This document shows, in pieces, positions 47,961 to 60,727 of a stretch of DNA of 64,000 nt. Position 1 is the stretch's first letter. Each line of letters starts with the position of its first letter. The DNA comes from Trochalopteron elliotii (Eukaryota > Chordata > Aves > Passeriformes > Leiothrichidae): assembly GCA_024734555.1 (NCBI GenBank), contig JANPWX010000451.1, forward strand, positions 1,696,728-1,760,727, given 5' to 3'. The position numbers and the translations under genes were made by a program. The notes below the pieces were generated by a model, which ran no database searches, was not told the DNA's origin, and saw only the letters and a program-made list of their open reading frames with translations.

Positions 47961-50900
47961 GCCAGGCTTTCGCCAGAGATGGGATATGTGGGGAACAGTT
48001 TATCCCCAACTAATGCAGTTATTTCTTTGAAGTTCACTGGACGTGCCTTGCCCACAGTGACACCACACACAGGTGGTGGTGACACTGCCAGGAGGGAGGA
48101 GGCCACTGCTGAGGGCTCCTTTAGCATCCCCACCAAATCCATCAGTTCTGCTCTGAAGTCAGGGTGAGCTTTTCTCAGTCAGTCCCTGCACGGTCCCTAT
48201 TTCCAACCCCAAACCCCAAATGCAAATGTCTTGTTAAGGCAAAGGCACCCAGTTCTGAGAGGTTCCCGTGGTGAGCTGAGCTCTGCCACCACCCAACCCT
48301 TCTGTTGCTCAAATCTCTCCACAACACAGGGTTAAGCAGTCTATATTTCCATATTTCTCGGCCTAAAAGCCACCTTCTCATGGAAAATCAGATTGTTGCT
48401 GATCACAGCCTGGAAACAGATTTTTATTTTTCAACAGACGCAGGTGTTTCATCTCCACCAGTGTCCAGGAGATCCCTGGCAATGTGGCTGCAAATGTGAC
48501 ATTGTCCATGCTCAGAAAGAGCTGTGGCCAAGCACAGACCTTTTTCAGCTCTGCAAAGCTTCCTCTGCTTCCTGGGAAATGCTGATCCATGAGCAACAGG
48601 GAAGCTAGAGGCTGGCAGAGAGGCTAGGTTAGAGACTACCAGCTATCAGGCCTGGTAGGAAAGGAAAACTTCCTTCTGACTGAAAACAGAAACTTTCCAC
48701 ATCCATCTCTGCTATTTTCTTTTTGTTGGAAAACAAGAACTCACACTGGGGAAGGCTCTCACAGTTTTCAGCTAAAATTTTCAAGTTTTGAGTTGTATAA
48801 AGTCAAAATTTTCCATTAAGAAAAGGAATCTTTTTTTCCCCCCAACATAACTCTGCTGGGAATACTTACAGCAATCTTGCCAGCCAATTGCTTCCATACA
48901 AAAACAAGCCTAAATTCAGAATGATGCACAGAGTACTCTGCAATAACTGGTGTCTAAAAAGTGACAGCTCCAAGGTCTCCTGTTCTGCTCCCACTCCTTT
49001 CCACAGGTCTGTGACACCCTGATTCAGTGGGTGGAACTTGCTCATGAATGATGCGAAACCTCAGTTTCACAGAAAGCTGGGAAATTCACCCCAGAATCAC
49101 CACTGGCCTCCCAAGGAACCAGCCTGCAAATCTGTGCTAATTCATCCTACATGGAGAAGTGGTGGAATTTTCACTCTTTAAGTGCTATTACATTCTGTAA
49201 CATGGCAAGGCTCCAACCTTCATGTAGGATTCAAACTGTAGTAAGTCCAGAGTGTAACTGACTCCTGCATCCTTCCCTTCATCCTCACAACCCTCCCCAT
49301 TCCCCACTGTGCTGTTTCATTTTCACTGCAAAACAAGATTTAGAGGCAAAGGGAACTCTCACCCTGGTGTAACTTCACAAGTTATAAAAAGGAAATATCT
49401 CTTTGAGTTGGACTCCTTTAATATATTTTCTTTCCTTCTTTTTTTTCTTTTCTTCATTTCTTCATTCATTCTTTCTTCTGTTCTTTCAGTTGTCCTTCAT
49501 TCTTTCTTTTGCTTGTACTTTGCTAGGAGTTGGACTCCTAGAATCCTGTGAGTACTTTCTAATCAGGAACTCTAGAAAACTCTATACAACTCACTGCATC
49601 CAGCACTACTGGGTGTAGGTGTTCACAGCCCTGAGGAGTGTTGTTTTAGTAGTTTTCTGAATGGTCATGAGTGACAAAACAGCAAATCTGTGTTCTTCCA
49701 CTCACTGTTTGACTCGAACTTCAGAGTCTTCAGTGAGAAATACAGGCCTGAAATTATTCTGAAGTTACAGCACCTACAAGAATTTTACCAGATGGAAACC
49801 TGAAAAAAGATTGCTGATTACTTCTCAGATGCATTGCTCATTTGTTCAGAGTAATTACTAGATGCAAAACCAAAAATAGACCCTTTTCCTCTGATCCTCT
49901 CCAGTTGGAGTCTGCACATGACAACCCAGAGCACATATCTGGAAGATTCTGTACGGAAGCTGCCACAGTTTTCATTCAAAACACAACCAGTGTTTCTCAT
50001 CCCACCTATGAAAATGCAAATGAAGATAAAACCTGTCAAAGGACATTGGCAAGCATCAACCTGTCTCAACTCCTTGCAGTTTGCATCCTTTGTGGGGGGA
50101 AGAAATCACGTACAGGATTTGGAGTGGCTCAGTGATGACACTGTGCTGTTCTCCTCTGGTTATTTAATCATTTGTTAAAGAATCCACCCTGAAGCCGGCA
50201 GCTGAGGTCTTTGTAGGTCCAGCTTTGGGATTAGCCCTTTATATATAGCCTAGGGCAAAGGGTGAGGAAGAAGAGTGTTTCCAGGAGGTGTGAGGCAGAG
50301 CAGATGGGGCCAGGGCAGAGCTTGGCATCCCTCTGTGTGTGTGAGAGCCAGGGGAGAGCTGGCAGCAGGAGCTCAGGGTTGCTGGGGATGCTCAGGAATA
50401 CTCAGTGCTACCAAAGTGACCCAAGAGACACGGGCCAGTTGATTGTTCCAAAGAAGGAGGTGATCCTCTTACAGTGCAAAGCTGGCTGAGCACACATGTG
50501 CTGGCCATCCTGCTCCAACATTCCCGAGCAGGAGCTGCCTCACTCCCCTCTGAGGAGCTCCAGCACCTTGGCATGGACACCTGACTCCCAAGGAGGGGCT
50601 GGGAGGGGGTAACCAGTGCCTGAAGTTTTCTCTGCAGGTTTTCTAGCAAGGCTACATTAAAGGAAGATTATATGGATCTGTTGCTCATCAATGCCTGTAG
50701 AGAGTTGTGCTCCTTGGATGGCTTTGGTAATGTGGCACCAAGAGCAGGACTGGGTACAAGGCCAGGAGTGAAATGGAGGGTGGAGAAGCTGGGACTCACA
50801 CTGCTGTGGCACTCTTTTGGCTTGTAGCATAGGTTCAGCACAAACATACAGCCCCAAATTCAACCATCAGCAAATGACTCCTCTCCCCCAGCAGCAGCAC

Positions 50901-52564
50901 TGAGGCTGCTCAGTGAACAGCACCAGACTGGTGGGATTGTGGTCAGTTTTCCAGCTGTACATTCCACTAACCTCATTCTTTATGCTGAGCATTAGCACTG
51001 GTATCCTGAATTAGAGATTAAGCAATACTGTACATTATTTCCAGCCAGGGATTAATTAAATCTCAACATTTCTGAGAGGCAGCTGGTATAAAGGAAGCCA
51101 TTCATTTCAGCAAGGCCCAAATGAACTAGCTCTTCATTTGTTTCTAGGTTTGCTCCATGATGCAGTGAAAAGTAAGCTGGAAACTACCTCTTGCAAATAC
51201 TTTTAAATGCCTGATGATAATGTAGATTAGGTGCCCTCCAGAGGTTCTATGTGCCAACCACTGTTCCTTCCTCTGCAGGACCTGAAACTGCCTTTTCCCT
51301 CCCCTAAGAGTAGGTCCCAAATGTGGCAGCAATGTCCCTTTCAGTACACTGCCCAAATGAGCTCTGCAGTGCTTTGTTCCTAGCGTTCCTTGATCTGGAG
51401 AGAAGCAGCACAAAGCCCGTGGCACCATGCTGGAAAAGAAGGAAAACCCTGTTTGTGCCTTAGCATGGTGAGGGGAGGCAAGGGGGGACAGGACTGTGTG
51501 TTTTGCTCCAACTGGCTGCAAACAGGGGGTGTGAAGGAGACCCAGCAGGGATGAAGATGGGGCAGCAGAGCTGATGTGCCCAGGAGATGTGAAGTGGGAG
51601 TCCACCAACCAATGTCTTCAGGGAGATTTTTCCCAGGAAAATGGGAAATCTGCCATCAAAAAGCCCCAAAGCTGAGCAAAACACTGACTTCACCAGAACT
51701 GTTCACTGGTAAAACTGCTCACAGATTTACTCATTGTCCTCCCTTGCCCATGGTGCTCATGCCCACATGCACATGGCTTGGAGAGACCTGGAGATGCCCA
51801 TGCCATTCACCACAACAGGGCATTTTCCATGGTTTCTTGGCTTTTTCTGGGGCAGTGAAACAGCTGGGCCTTCCCACAGCTGCTCACTTTGCTTTCTCAA
51901 AATCTTCTGTTACTTGTTTGGGCTTATTTAAACTTGCTTTCTTCCTGTTCACTTTTCTTCTGCTTTTCTTCATCAAAGTCCTGCTTGGGCCGAGGAGGGA
52001 TTTTGAGACCTGGAGGGTTTCCACGGGTCTGGCTTGTATTAGAGGGGGGCAATTTCCCAACCACCGGCTGAGTTTCAACATTCCCTCTCTCCTTGCCTTG
52101 CTGAGGAAAACCAGGGGCACACATGCAGCCTCCTGCAAAGACTCCTTTTGCAGCGGGATGAAATCAAGGTGAGGGAATTTTGACAAGTTCAGCAGAGTGG
52201 GCTGGACTGGAGAGCTGCTGCTGGTGTGCTTGGAGTTGAGATTTTTCAGACTGATGCCAATTTCTGCAGCTCTTTCTCCATCCTCCTCCCTCCCTGCAAT
52301 CACAACATGATCACAGCAATCCCCATTTGCAATTTGCACAAGGGGCTCTTGCACAGGTTTAAGTAGGTGACATTCCCAAAAAACAGTGCCAGTGCCACAA
52401 TAATAATATAAAAACCATCATAAATCTGGGGTTTGCCCTTCATTCTTTCAGTGCAGCTCAAACTAGTCAAAGAAGTAATATGTTTTAAAAATCAATGAAA
52501 TTTTTTAAGAAAGGATTTCGTGGACATAAGATACCCCAGCAGCCAGATCTAATTAAAAATGTCC

Positions 52565-52632
52565 CTGTTCACTGCAGGGGGGTTGGACTAGATGATCTTT
52601 GAAAAGTCACTTCCAAACCAAACTTTCTATGA
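52565..52632 (+). mobile_element. CR1 LINE 3' relic
   Basis: Sense CR1 end with GGGGGGTTGGACTAGATGAT followed by CTTTGAAAAGTCACTTCCAA and ACCAAACTTTCTATGATA at the tail. Confidence 0.85.
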
Positions 52633-53757
52633 TAAGCCAGGCAGATATTCCTCTCTAAATAACAGCTTTGATGTCTTTCATCATTTGGAGGACAGTTTGG
52701 TCCTGGTTCTTCTCATGGATTAGGATCCTTCCTGCACCCACAAAACCCCCCAAATCCACTGGGCAATGAGCCCCATGTAACACGGGATAATGAGTGGCTG
52801 TGAAAGGCAGAGCTGAGCTCCTGAGTGCTGGGATTGAAATCCCCATTTTCCCGTTCCAGCTCCCCCAGTGCAGGCCCAGCTACACAATATTAATTTTAGT
52901 GCCCCGTGTGTCTCATGTCCAGTGGATATTGCATTTTAAAAGGGGCCTTCGTGCAATTCAGCAGCAGCAACGGGAGGAGACGTTCTGCAGAGCCAGCAGT
53001 TTTTGCAGGGAACCACGAGATGGCGATGGAATAGAAATTTCCATCCAGAGGAAAGGCAGTTCTGGAGAAAGGACTGAACCCCCTGTACGCTGAGCCCTCT
53101 GCCAGAAAGTAAAAAGCAGGCAGGTGTTGAAATTTTACATTATTTTCCATCATTTTTGGGGGGCAGAGCATATACTGGTTTTGTATTTATAGATTATCAA
53201 ATATCTGAGGCATAGCCCAGTTTTCTTTCCTTTTTTTCTTTTTTTCTTCTTTTTTTAACATTAGTATATGCTTTAAAATCTCCTGGATTAGAGCAGAAAT
53301 TTAATCCTGCTATGACCAATCAAGTCAGCATGAAGGGGCAGTAACTGCAGCCTTTTAGAGTTTGCTGCACAAGAGTCATTTTAAAAAAGCATCTTTCTCT
53401 ATTTCCATTTCCCAAGAGGTGTGTCCATCATTGATCATCCCACTGAAGGGAATTTTGATGCAAAGTGAAAAAATAATTAATTAAGATTTTTAATTAAAAC
53501 ACAGAGAGGCATGGGGAATGGGGAGCATGTCGTTGCAATCCCTTTACCCTCTGAGCTCACCCCTTCCCCCAAGATGGTGTGACTGGGATTTGGAAGGTGG
53601 GATGGATAAGTGTGACTGGAGCTTAGTCTGGATGTTAAGAAGGGTTTGTTACTTTAACCCCCCCTACTTTATCACCTTATTTTTGATTATAGTCTTCCCC
53701 CCATACTGGAAACATATCCATAGGCAAAGGTGCAGTCCTTTTTTTTTAATGAATGAG

Positions 53758-53990
53758 TATTCATAAAATGATTTGGGTTGGAGGGGACCTTAAATCTTGT
53801 CCAGTTCCACCCCCTGCCATGGGCAGGGACAACTTCCACTATCCCAGATTGCTCCAAGCCTCATCCAGCTTGGCCTTGGACACTTCTGGGGATCCAGGGG
53901 CCACCACAGCTTTTCTGGGCAATGTTTCCCAGTCTGTGACCACCCTCACAAGGCCCTGTGGTCATTCCTGTGGTTATTCTCAGCACCAAG
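53758..53990 (-). mobile_element. CR1 LINE 3' fragment
   Basis: Antisense CR1: CATAAAATGATTTGGGTTGG, AGGGGACCTTAAATCTTGTC, CCCTGCCATGGGCAGGGACA, then CAAGCCTCATCCAGCTTGGC and a CCACCCTCACAAGG box. Confidence 0.9.
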
Positions 53991-54144
53991 GAGTAATGTT
54001 GGCAGTTTTATGCAAGGCAGACCAAATCAACAAATACTGAACTGCTTTCAAATGCTTGCAAAGCAGAAAAAAAATCCATGTCCAGCATCTCCATCCTCCC
54101 TCTAAAAATGCTCAGCAAAGAAGTACTCAAATCTTAAAGCCATC

Positions 54145-54148
<4 letters not shown>

Positions 54149-54177
<29 letters not shown>
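54149..54177. repeat. 29-bp poly(T) run
   Basis: Uninterrupted T run. Open frames of Lys or Phe across it are artefacts. Confidence 0.92.
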
Positions 54178-54181
<4 letters not shown>

Positions 54182-54609
54182 GCGACTTTTAAAGGTAATC
54201 CCATTAAAACATTGTGTGCCTCTTCTCTGGGTCTCTGTATCCCCAGCTGCCACAGTGCAGGGCATGGGAGCAGCACCCACTTCCCACCAACCCCTTTGGC
54301 ACCACGCAGGGAGAGGGTGGCAGTTTTCACCTTCTTTCTCCAGGGTAACAATATTTCTACTGCCAACCCTAAATCTGAGGACCTGTTAAACTGAATGAGG
54401 ATAAAGGTCCAGATTTTGAGCCCATAATTCAATTAGCACTTGCACAAATGCAGCTTCAAAGTGCCCTCATGATTTGCCCTGCAAATTTAAACTTCCTTTT
54501 GCAAATCTGCCCTTTAGGTTTCCTGCTTGAGAAGGAGATGGGAGACAGTTTGAGGAGATTCATTTTTCTTCTAGTTTATATATAACTTGCTAAGCTTTTT
54601 ATTTTTTTA

Positions 54610-54800
54610 AATGAGCTTACTATGTCCAATTTAAGTCAAAATTTAATGATCCCTGCAGTAATTCATTTAAGGATACAGCTTCCATAAACGGCATAGCATA
54701 AGTCAGGGAATAACTGTCCTTGTCCACAGCGCAATCATTAATCAACTTTATTAAAGTCAGGATTGGCTGAGGAGGTTTGCATAATAAAAGAAGACTCAGA
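54610..54800. promoter_or_regulatory. candidate conserved noncoding element
   Basis: Repeat-free AT-rich block with GTAATTCATTTAAGG, CAATCATTAATCAAC and TTTGCATAATAAAAG. The last holds an octamer-like TTTGCATAAT. Also lies in a 151-codon open frame on the - strand that shows no start or splice support. Confidence 0.25.
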
Positions 54801-56564
54801 GCCTTTTCCAGGACTAAAGTGGACCTGAGACCAAACTTTGGGTATTTTCTCCCCACTTCCCCAGGGCTTTGCTTCCTGTAACTTGGGAGGATCCAAGTCC
54901 AGAGTTCATGGTTGCGCTCACGTGTGGAGTTGGATGGGGTGATAGTGATCCTAAAAAGGGTTAAAAAAGACCCTAACACAGTCCCTAACACAGACAGGCA
55001 TGTTGCTTTGCAATTAGGACAGGAAGGGGATGTGGGAAACATCTTATTTCTGGCAATATTAGCAGTGTTTCTCAATGCTTTGGTGTAAGGATGCTTTCTG
55101 GATGAGGCATTAACCTCAGAGCAAGCACCTGGAGTTATTTTATGTTATTTTATATTATTATATGTTATTTTATGTCTTCATCTTCCCCTCAAGTTGGGCA
55201 AGGCCCTGAATGCCTGCTCTGCTTAGTGAGCCACCTGATGCTCTGAGTTGCTGAGCCCCTTGGCAGGTCAGGGGAGGCAGGAGCAGCCCAAGGGTGCCAC
55301 CATGAGGGACCAATTAGATCTCTGGATCCAATTAGCAGCAGCTGTGATTTGTGTGCATCCCCTCTGTACATATGGCTACGCTGAACTTTCCCTCTGCTTC
55401 CAATGTCCTCGCGGAGCACGGGCGAAACGAGAGGAGGGAACATTTGTCTGGGGTTTTTTTGAAAGCCTTTATCATGATGGACGAGGAACCTTTTACATCA
55501 TTCTCCAACTTGCAAACAAATTAGGTACCTTCATCACCTTCCCCTGATAGTGGTGCTGGCAAGTAATGGTCTGATGAGCTGCTGGGGAGAGGGTAACGGT
55601 GTGCAAGTGTTTCATTGGACATCATCAACCAAGTTTGCTGGAAATAAAATATAAGTGAAGTCAGATGCTGAGGGCTTAAGTGTCCATGCATTAACCAAGA
55701 TGGTTTCCATCTCATAGAGCAATTTGGGCTCTGGCCATTTAGGGCAGGACAGGAATTGTTATTCATTTTAATGGATGCTGGGCATCCAAATCCCTTCGGT
55801 GGAATTGAAACATCTCATCCCTAATTTCTATGTGTTTCAGCCCCTCACATAGAGCCAACTCCTGCAGGGCACTCCATGAAGCCTGATGAAACTGTTACTG
55901 GTATTACCCATAATGATCTTCAGTTCCACTGAAGAGATCAGGGTAAGAAGAAGAGAAGGAAAGGTCCAGGTCTGTTGACAAAATGTCAGGGAGATGAATA
56001 GAGCTGATTCCTTCCTCCCCATCAGTAGTTTCAGCCCAGAAATAGAAGATCCCATCACTTGCATCCCTGAGCTCAGGGTTTCACAGGCAATGAGGCAGCA
56101 GCAGGGCTGGCAGCAGAAGGGGACAATGCAGGGGAGGGCAGGTCCTGCTGCTAACGATCCTGGTAAGGGATGCTGCCAGAACCGGGGAGCAAGGCTGTGA
56201 TGAGTGATTGGGAGTTCTCCAGCAGAGCCAAGGGGGTCAGGTCTGCCCCTCCCTCCTCCATCCAGAGAGGTTTTAATGGCAGGATGTCCTTCCTGGCAGG
56301 AGGTGCTGATAATGGAGTGGATCACCAACTCCAGCCCAAAAGCAGGAGATAAAACCACTTCACAGGATACTTTAAAAAAATGTCATCTAGCTGGAAAGTT
56401 TCTTTTCAAAAACAAGGCAGTGCTGGAGGAGAAACCCCTGCAGACATTCGTAGCCTTGACAGAATTGTTTAGGGTTAGAGTAACAGGAAACAAGCCCCCA
56501 GATTGTTTTATTGCTCAGTAAACATCCAGTGTCTCTTTGCTGGCAGTGCTTGGAAATCACAGTC
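54801..56564. other. gene-free spacer
   Basis: Unique sequence with no supported exon or recognisable repeat. TTATTTTATG units at 55136-55175 are a small AT-rich patch. Confidence 0.5.
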
Positions 56565-56740
56565 CTTTAGGTCAGTAATGACTTCTGAGATCATCAAATC
56601 CAACCGTGTTTGTCACCAAACCATCTCCCCAAGTACCACATCCACACACCTTTTGAACATTTCCAGGGATAGTGATTCCACCACTTCCCTGGGCAGTCTG
56701 ACCACCCTTTCAGAGAAGAAATTTTTCCTAAATGAGCCCT
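56565..56740 (-). mobile_element. CR1 LINE fragment
   Basis: Antisense CR1: GAGATCATCAAATCCAACCG, CACCAAACCATCTCCCCAAG, CCACTTCCCTGGGCAGTCTG, and a GAAGAAATTTTTCCTAA end. Confidence 0.88.
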
Positions 56741-57121
56741 TATACACAGCAGCCAGCTGGCAGTGAGCTCCTAGAGATGAGTGTGGGGAGAGGTTGTAAG
56801 TTAGGGGAGCAGCAAAGGGGCTGAAGGTTGCATGCCAGCAGGTCAGACTGCCTGAAAAAACCCAAAACAGTTTCTTCCTATGTGGCTGAAAAGTGAAGGG
56901 GGCAGTTCCCCATCCCTTCTCTTATGGGTGGTTCAGTTTGTCTTTCATTGGTAGGGAGCAGGTAAAGTTGGGCAAAGTTATCTGTAGAGGGGAAGGATAA
57001 AGTGGGTGACATTTTCCAGAAGTGGAAAATCCAGCAGAATTAAATCTGATCCTTGGAAAAGGATAAACATGTCTAAATGCCCAGCCCAAATGCTGAAGTC
57101 ACTGTAGCTGACCCACAGAGA

Positions 57122-57240
57122 GGAAGAATGGTTTTCTGGTTAAGGCACTTCAATCTAAAAAATCTGGGTTTAATTCTATCAGCCACAACCTCCCTGTGTG
57201 TTCACAGACAAATCTCTTCCTATCTTTTTGCCCAGATCAC
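57122..57240 (+). mobile_element. ancient tRNA-derived SINE, MIR-like
   Basis: Reads TCTGGTTAAGGCACTTCAAT (A-box part of MIR) then CTGGGTTTAATTCTATCAGC (B-box, GGTTTAATTC) and CCCTGTGTGTTCACAGACAA, which aligns by eye to the MIR phrase after the B box. Old, diverged, rare in birds. Confidence 0.55.
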
Positions 57241-60200
57241 TATGTATATAGTGGATGTGATAACTCTTCTTTTCTTACTGATAGTGCTGCCCATGCAGAG
57301 TTTGCAGCCATGGTGAAGTCCACACATCGAAGCAACAAGTTTCAGGAGTGCATCTCCTTGATAATGATTTTATCTCTTCTCCTTCATGAAAGGAGCTGAA
57401 TTCCCCCCTTGAAAGCAGAATATTATAGCCACAATCCACTCCTATTCACGGGTCAGGATTTGAAATCAATTCTTGTATTAAAAAAAGGTGAATCACAGCA
57501 CAAAAATGACTTAATTAGCTGTGTAGACAGCCAGTGTGAGCACAGAATACCCCGAGCGAGGGTCCTCTCCAGCCAAACATCATCCTTTAGGGAACTTGGC
57601 ATTCCTTCCAGGCTGTGTGTCAAGGAGACTGAGCAACTTTACATCAACACAACATGGATTTTCCTTCTACCAAACTACTCTGCAATCTGTAATTTTTAAC
57701 CTCACAAGTTTGAGATTGTACCTTAACATTTGCAGGAAGCAGATGGCTTCTGCATACTGCCAACCTGTTGTTACAAAAGCATCTTCCAAGAATTGTTTTC
57801 TACCCACAGTCGCTAACCATAATTAACCTTTCATGTGATTTAATAAACAGCAAAAAATATTTGCCATCTCATATTAATAAAGAGAGCTTTTCAGGACATT
57901 TTTTCCCCCCTCTCCAAGAACGTAGAAGCTGTGGCAATTTTTGCATGTGCTTGTTTTTATTGCCTTGCAAATTATTTAGGGATGCAGTTTACCTATGCTG
58001 ATTAAAGCCAAGGAGGACAGCAGAACAGTGGATGAGCAGAGCATCTTCTGACATGGCACAAAGTGACCTTTTATTTCAGGAAAAAAAAAGAAGTTTGGGT
58101 GAGAAGCACAATTGCTAAGTGTGGGGCAAAGAGGGAGAACAGAACCCACCAACAGCCACAGTGATATCAAGTTGTGTTTTCCAGCTTTCCCACACTCATG
58201 ATTTTAATGCTTTATGAGGTTTTAAGTGATAATAATGGAGTCCTGTAATACTTTGACCTTTTTTATACTGAGAAACTTCACTGACTGGTCATTTTTGGGC
58301 AGAGGGCTCTATCTCTATATATACACATACCATGGCAACAGACATCTCCAAAGTGCCTGGGAGACAGCAAAGTGAAAATTGGGATATTACCATGATTTCA
58401 TTAATGAATGAAAATGAAGATGTTGGCTAAGACTTACCCCCATATTACAGGGGAAATGAAATGGCAGACATAAGTAAAAAGCTGGCATGGGGGACCAAAG
58501 TACATCTTTCTCTTTCTGATGGGTAGTTGCTTTGGCTTAGGATATCAAAGGCTTTCTGAAGAGCTGAAACTATAAAGGAAACATTCTCTTGGTTTAACCA
58601 ATTTCCATAATGGGGGTTAGGGAACACTGTCCCTTCTAGGACAGGAGAACTTCTTTAATTAATATTTCTTGTGACTGTTGAGTGCTCATCATCCATTAGT
58701 ATGATAATGTACTTTTGAAATTACAAATACAATTATGATGATAAGTTCTTGGCTATAAAAAATAAAATAAAATCATGTACATATGAAGACAGAGCTGCAG
58801 CCCAGAAACTGATTCCAGGAGATGGCTCTGAGTTTTCTGCTTTCTCCCTGGTTTTGCTGGTAGATTGGAATTTGCCAAATGGTGTTTGGTTCCAGTTTAT
58901 TATCGATGTGCTGCCAAGACTGAAATGGATCAGCTTCAATTAAGACGGATGCACATCAAACGAATGCAAGCGCAAGGACGCTGACTTTGCAACTGAAAAG
59001 AAAATATAGCAAAATAATTAAAAAATAATTTGTTTTCTGAATCTAGAAATGAGGCAAGAGAAACCAAAGATCTCAAAGAGACAAAGCTTTTTTTTTTTTT
59101 TTAAATCAAGGCTAAAACTTCTGTTTTTATATATGTAATATGCACCTGAAACCAGCAAAGCAGTTGCAATGCTTTCTCTGCATCACATTTCAGATATCGA
59201 CTCATATATTTGTTTGCCTGGAACACAGCAAAACCCCACCATTTTGTTAAAGATGCCATTTCTTTAACTATTTCTGGTAGCTTTTTCCAGTAATTAATGC
59301 TTCAGTTATGCCAGACTGTGGGTAGACTCCTTATTCTGCTCCATTTTGTGATAATTTTGTCCTAGTCTTGCTTTAGAGATTTTTTTTTAGTGTTAGAATT
59401 CATCTAGTTTAGAACAACTTCAAAAAAATTATTCCCATTAAAAATTATTTTCCTGTGGAGACTGTGGACACAAAATGTTTATCATGATATTAACAAGTTT
59501 AAAATATGCAAATACATTTTTTACTTTTGTGGAGCTCACTGAGATACAGGGTAGAAGAAACACAGGATCAGTAATCTTTTATACACTCCTTTTCCTCTTT
59601 GACTGGTAGCTCAAGGTGCCCTCTCCGACTCTGAAAATTCAGAGTTTGGTGCTACTGTTCTCCTTGGAAACTTTTTATTAAGCCCAGTGTACAAGGTCTA
59701 ACCAATTGAATTTAATTTTCTTTCCTTTCCAATTCAGTTTAAAATTCAGGTGGAGGTTTAGCCTTTGACCTTCTGAATTTTCTTTCCCCTGTCCACTGTC
59801 CCAACATTGTTATTATTACTATTTTAATATAAAGGTAGTTTCTTGCTGTTGTTTCTTGTTTTGCTTTTTTTGGTTTATTTAGCCTGTTGGGGGTTTTCCC
59901 CCCTTTTTTCCTACAGGACAATTTAAACAGTCACTCCCAGCACTTTTTGGATTCATTGGATCCAGCTCAAATCCACGGAACAAACATTTTGTTGCCACAA
60001 GAGCCCCGAGGATCTATAATCTGCAGTTCCTTTCAGTCCCCTGCCAGCCGTTTCCAGCCAGGACGTGTTTGATGGCTTTTTTGGAAGAACACGTTTCCAT
60101 TCAAGAGATGTTACAGCAAAATTCAAGCAAGGTCTGCAGTGGTCTGTGTCCGAAGGCAACAAAGCCAGCTTTCTCCTCGGGTTTGGGTTTCTTTTCAGCA

Positions 60201-60625
60201 CTTACCAACTTTGTCTCACAACACCCTTGAGGAGGCAAAAGCACTTTTTGTTCCTTTATTAACAGGCGAGGGAAGCGGGACATTAAAATCCCGGTGGTGC
60301 AGCAGGAGGCAGCCCTGGGGACGCCTTGGCGGGGCAAAGCGGGGGTTTGGGGTGATGCTTTGGGTACCCCCCAGCCCCTACTCACCTTACCCACCCTAAC
60401 CTCCTCTCACTTTTATCCCCTCAAAATTCAGAGCCACAAAGCTCTGGGAGAGCTGCTTCGGCGGGAAGGCAAAGGATTTATTTGCTGCTAACCTCTTTGG
60501 GGAGTTGTTTTTTGTTCCTCTCCAGCCTGCACATGGCCCTGCCATCACTGCCGCCCCTCGCCAGTTTTAAGGCATTTATACACAGATCCCTGTGGAGGAA
60601 ATGGGCTCTTTTTGTCCCGTCTTGC
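57241..60625. other. gene-free spacer
   Basis: AT-rich unique sequence with short homopolymers (T run at 59089-59102). No exon, RNA gene or further transposon could be supported. Confidence 0.5.
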
Positions 60626-60727
60626 AGATGGCAGCTATGAGAGAGGAAGATTTATGTTGCTTGCCCAACTTTGCCCTGGAAGTCTTTGGCAGAGATTTGC
60701 GTCCTGGTCTCCAACCTCATGCTACAA
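60626..60727 (-). mobile_element. ancient MIR-like SINE, antisense
   Basis: Aligns by eye with the reverse complement of MIR: CAGATGGCAGCTATGAGAGA, GCTTGCCCAACTTTGCC, GAAGTCTTTGGCAGAG, GTCCTGGTCTCCAACC and a final CATGCTAC. The order of five short blocks is the evidence, since each alone is weak. Confidence 0.45.

Larger units (their letters stand above)
43257..52564. other. gene-free spacer
   Basis: Holds the ATT/ATC microsatellite at 46.4 kb, a GC-richer patch at 46.75-47.1 kb, and a strong AT/TAAT block at 47.6 kb. Long open frames at 51576-52172 (+) and 51884-52354 (-) overlap each other. I cannot assign any gene. Confidence 0.5.

Noticed and set aside
54620..55075. 151-codon - strand frame
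   Set aside because: Better explained as an AT-rich noncoding block; no start context or splice partner.
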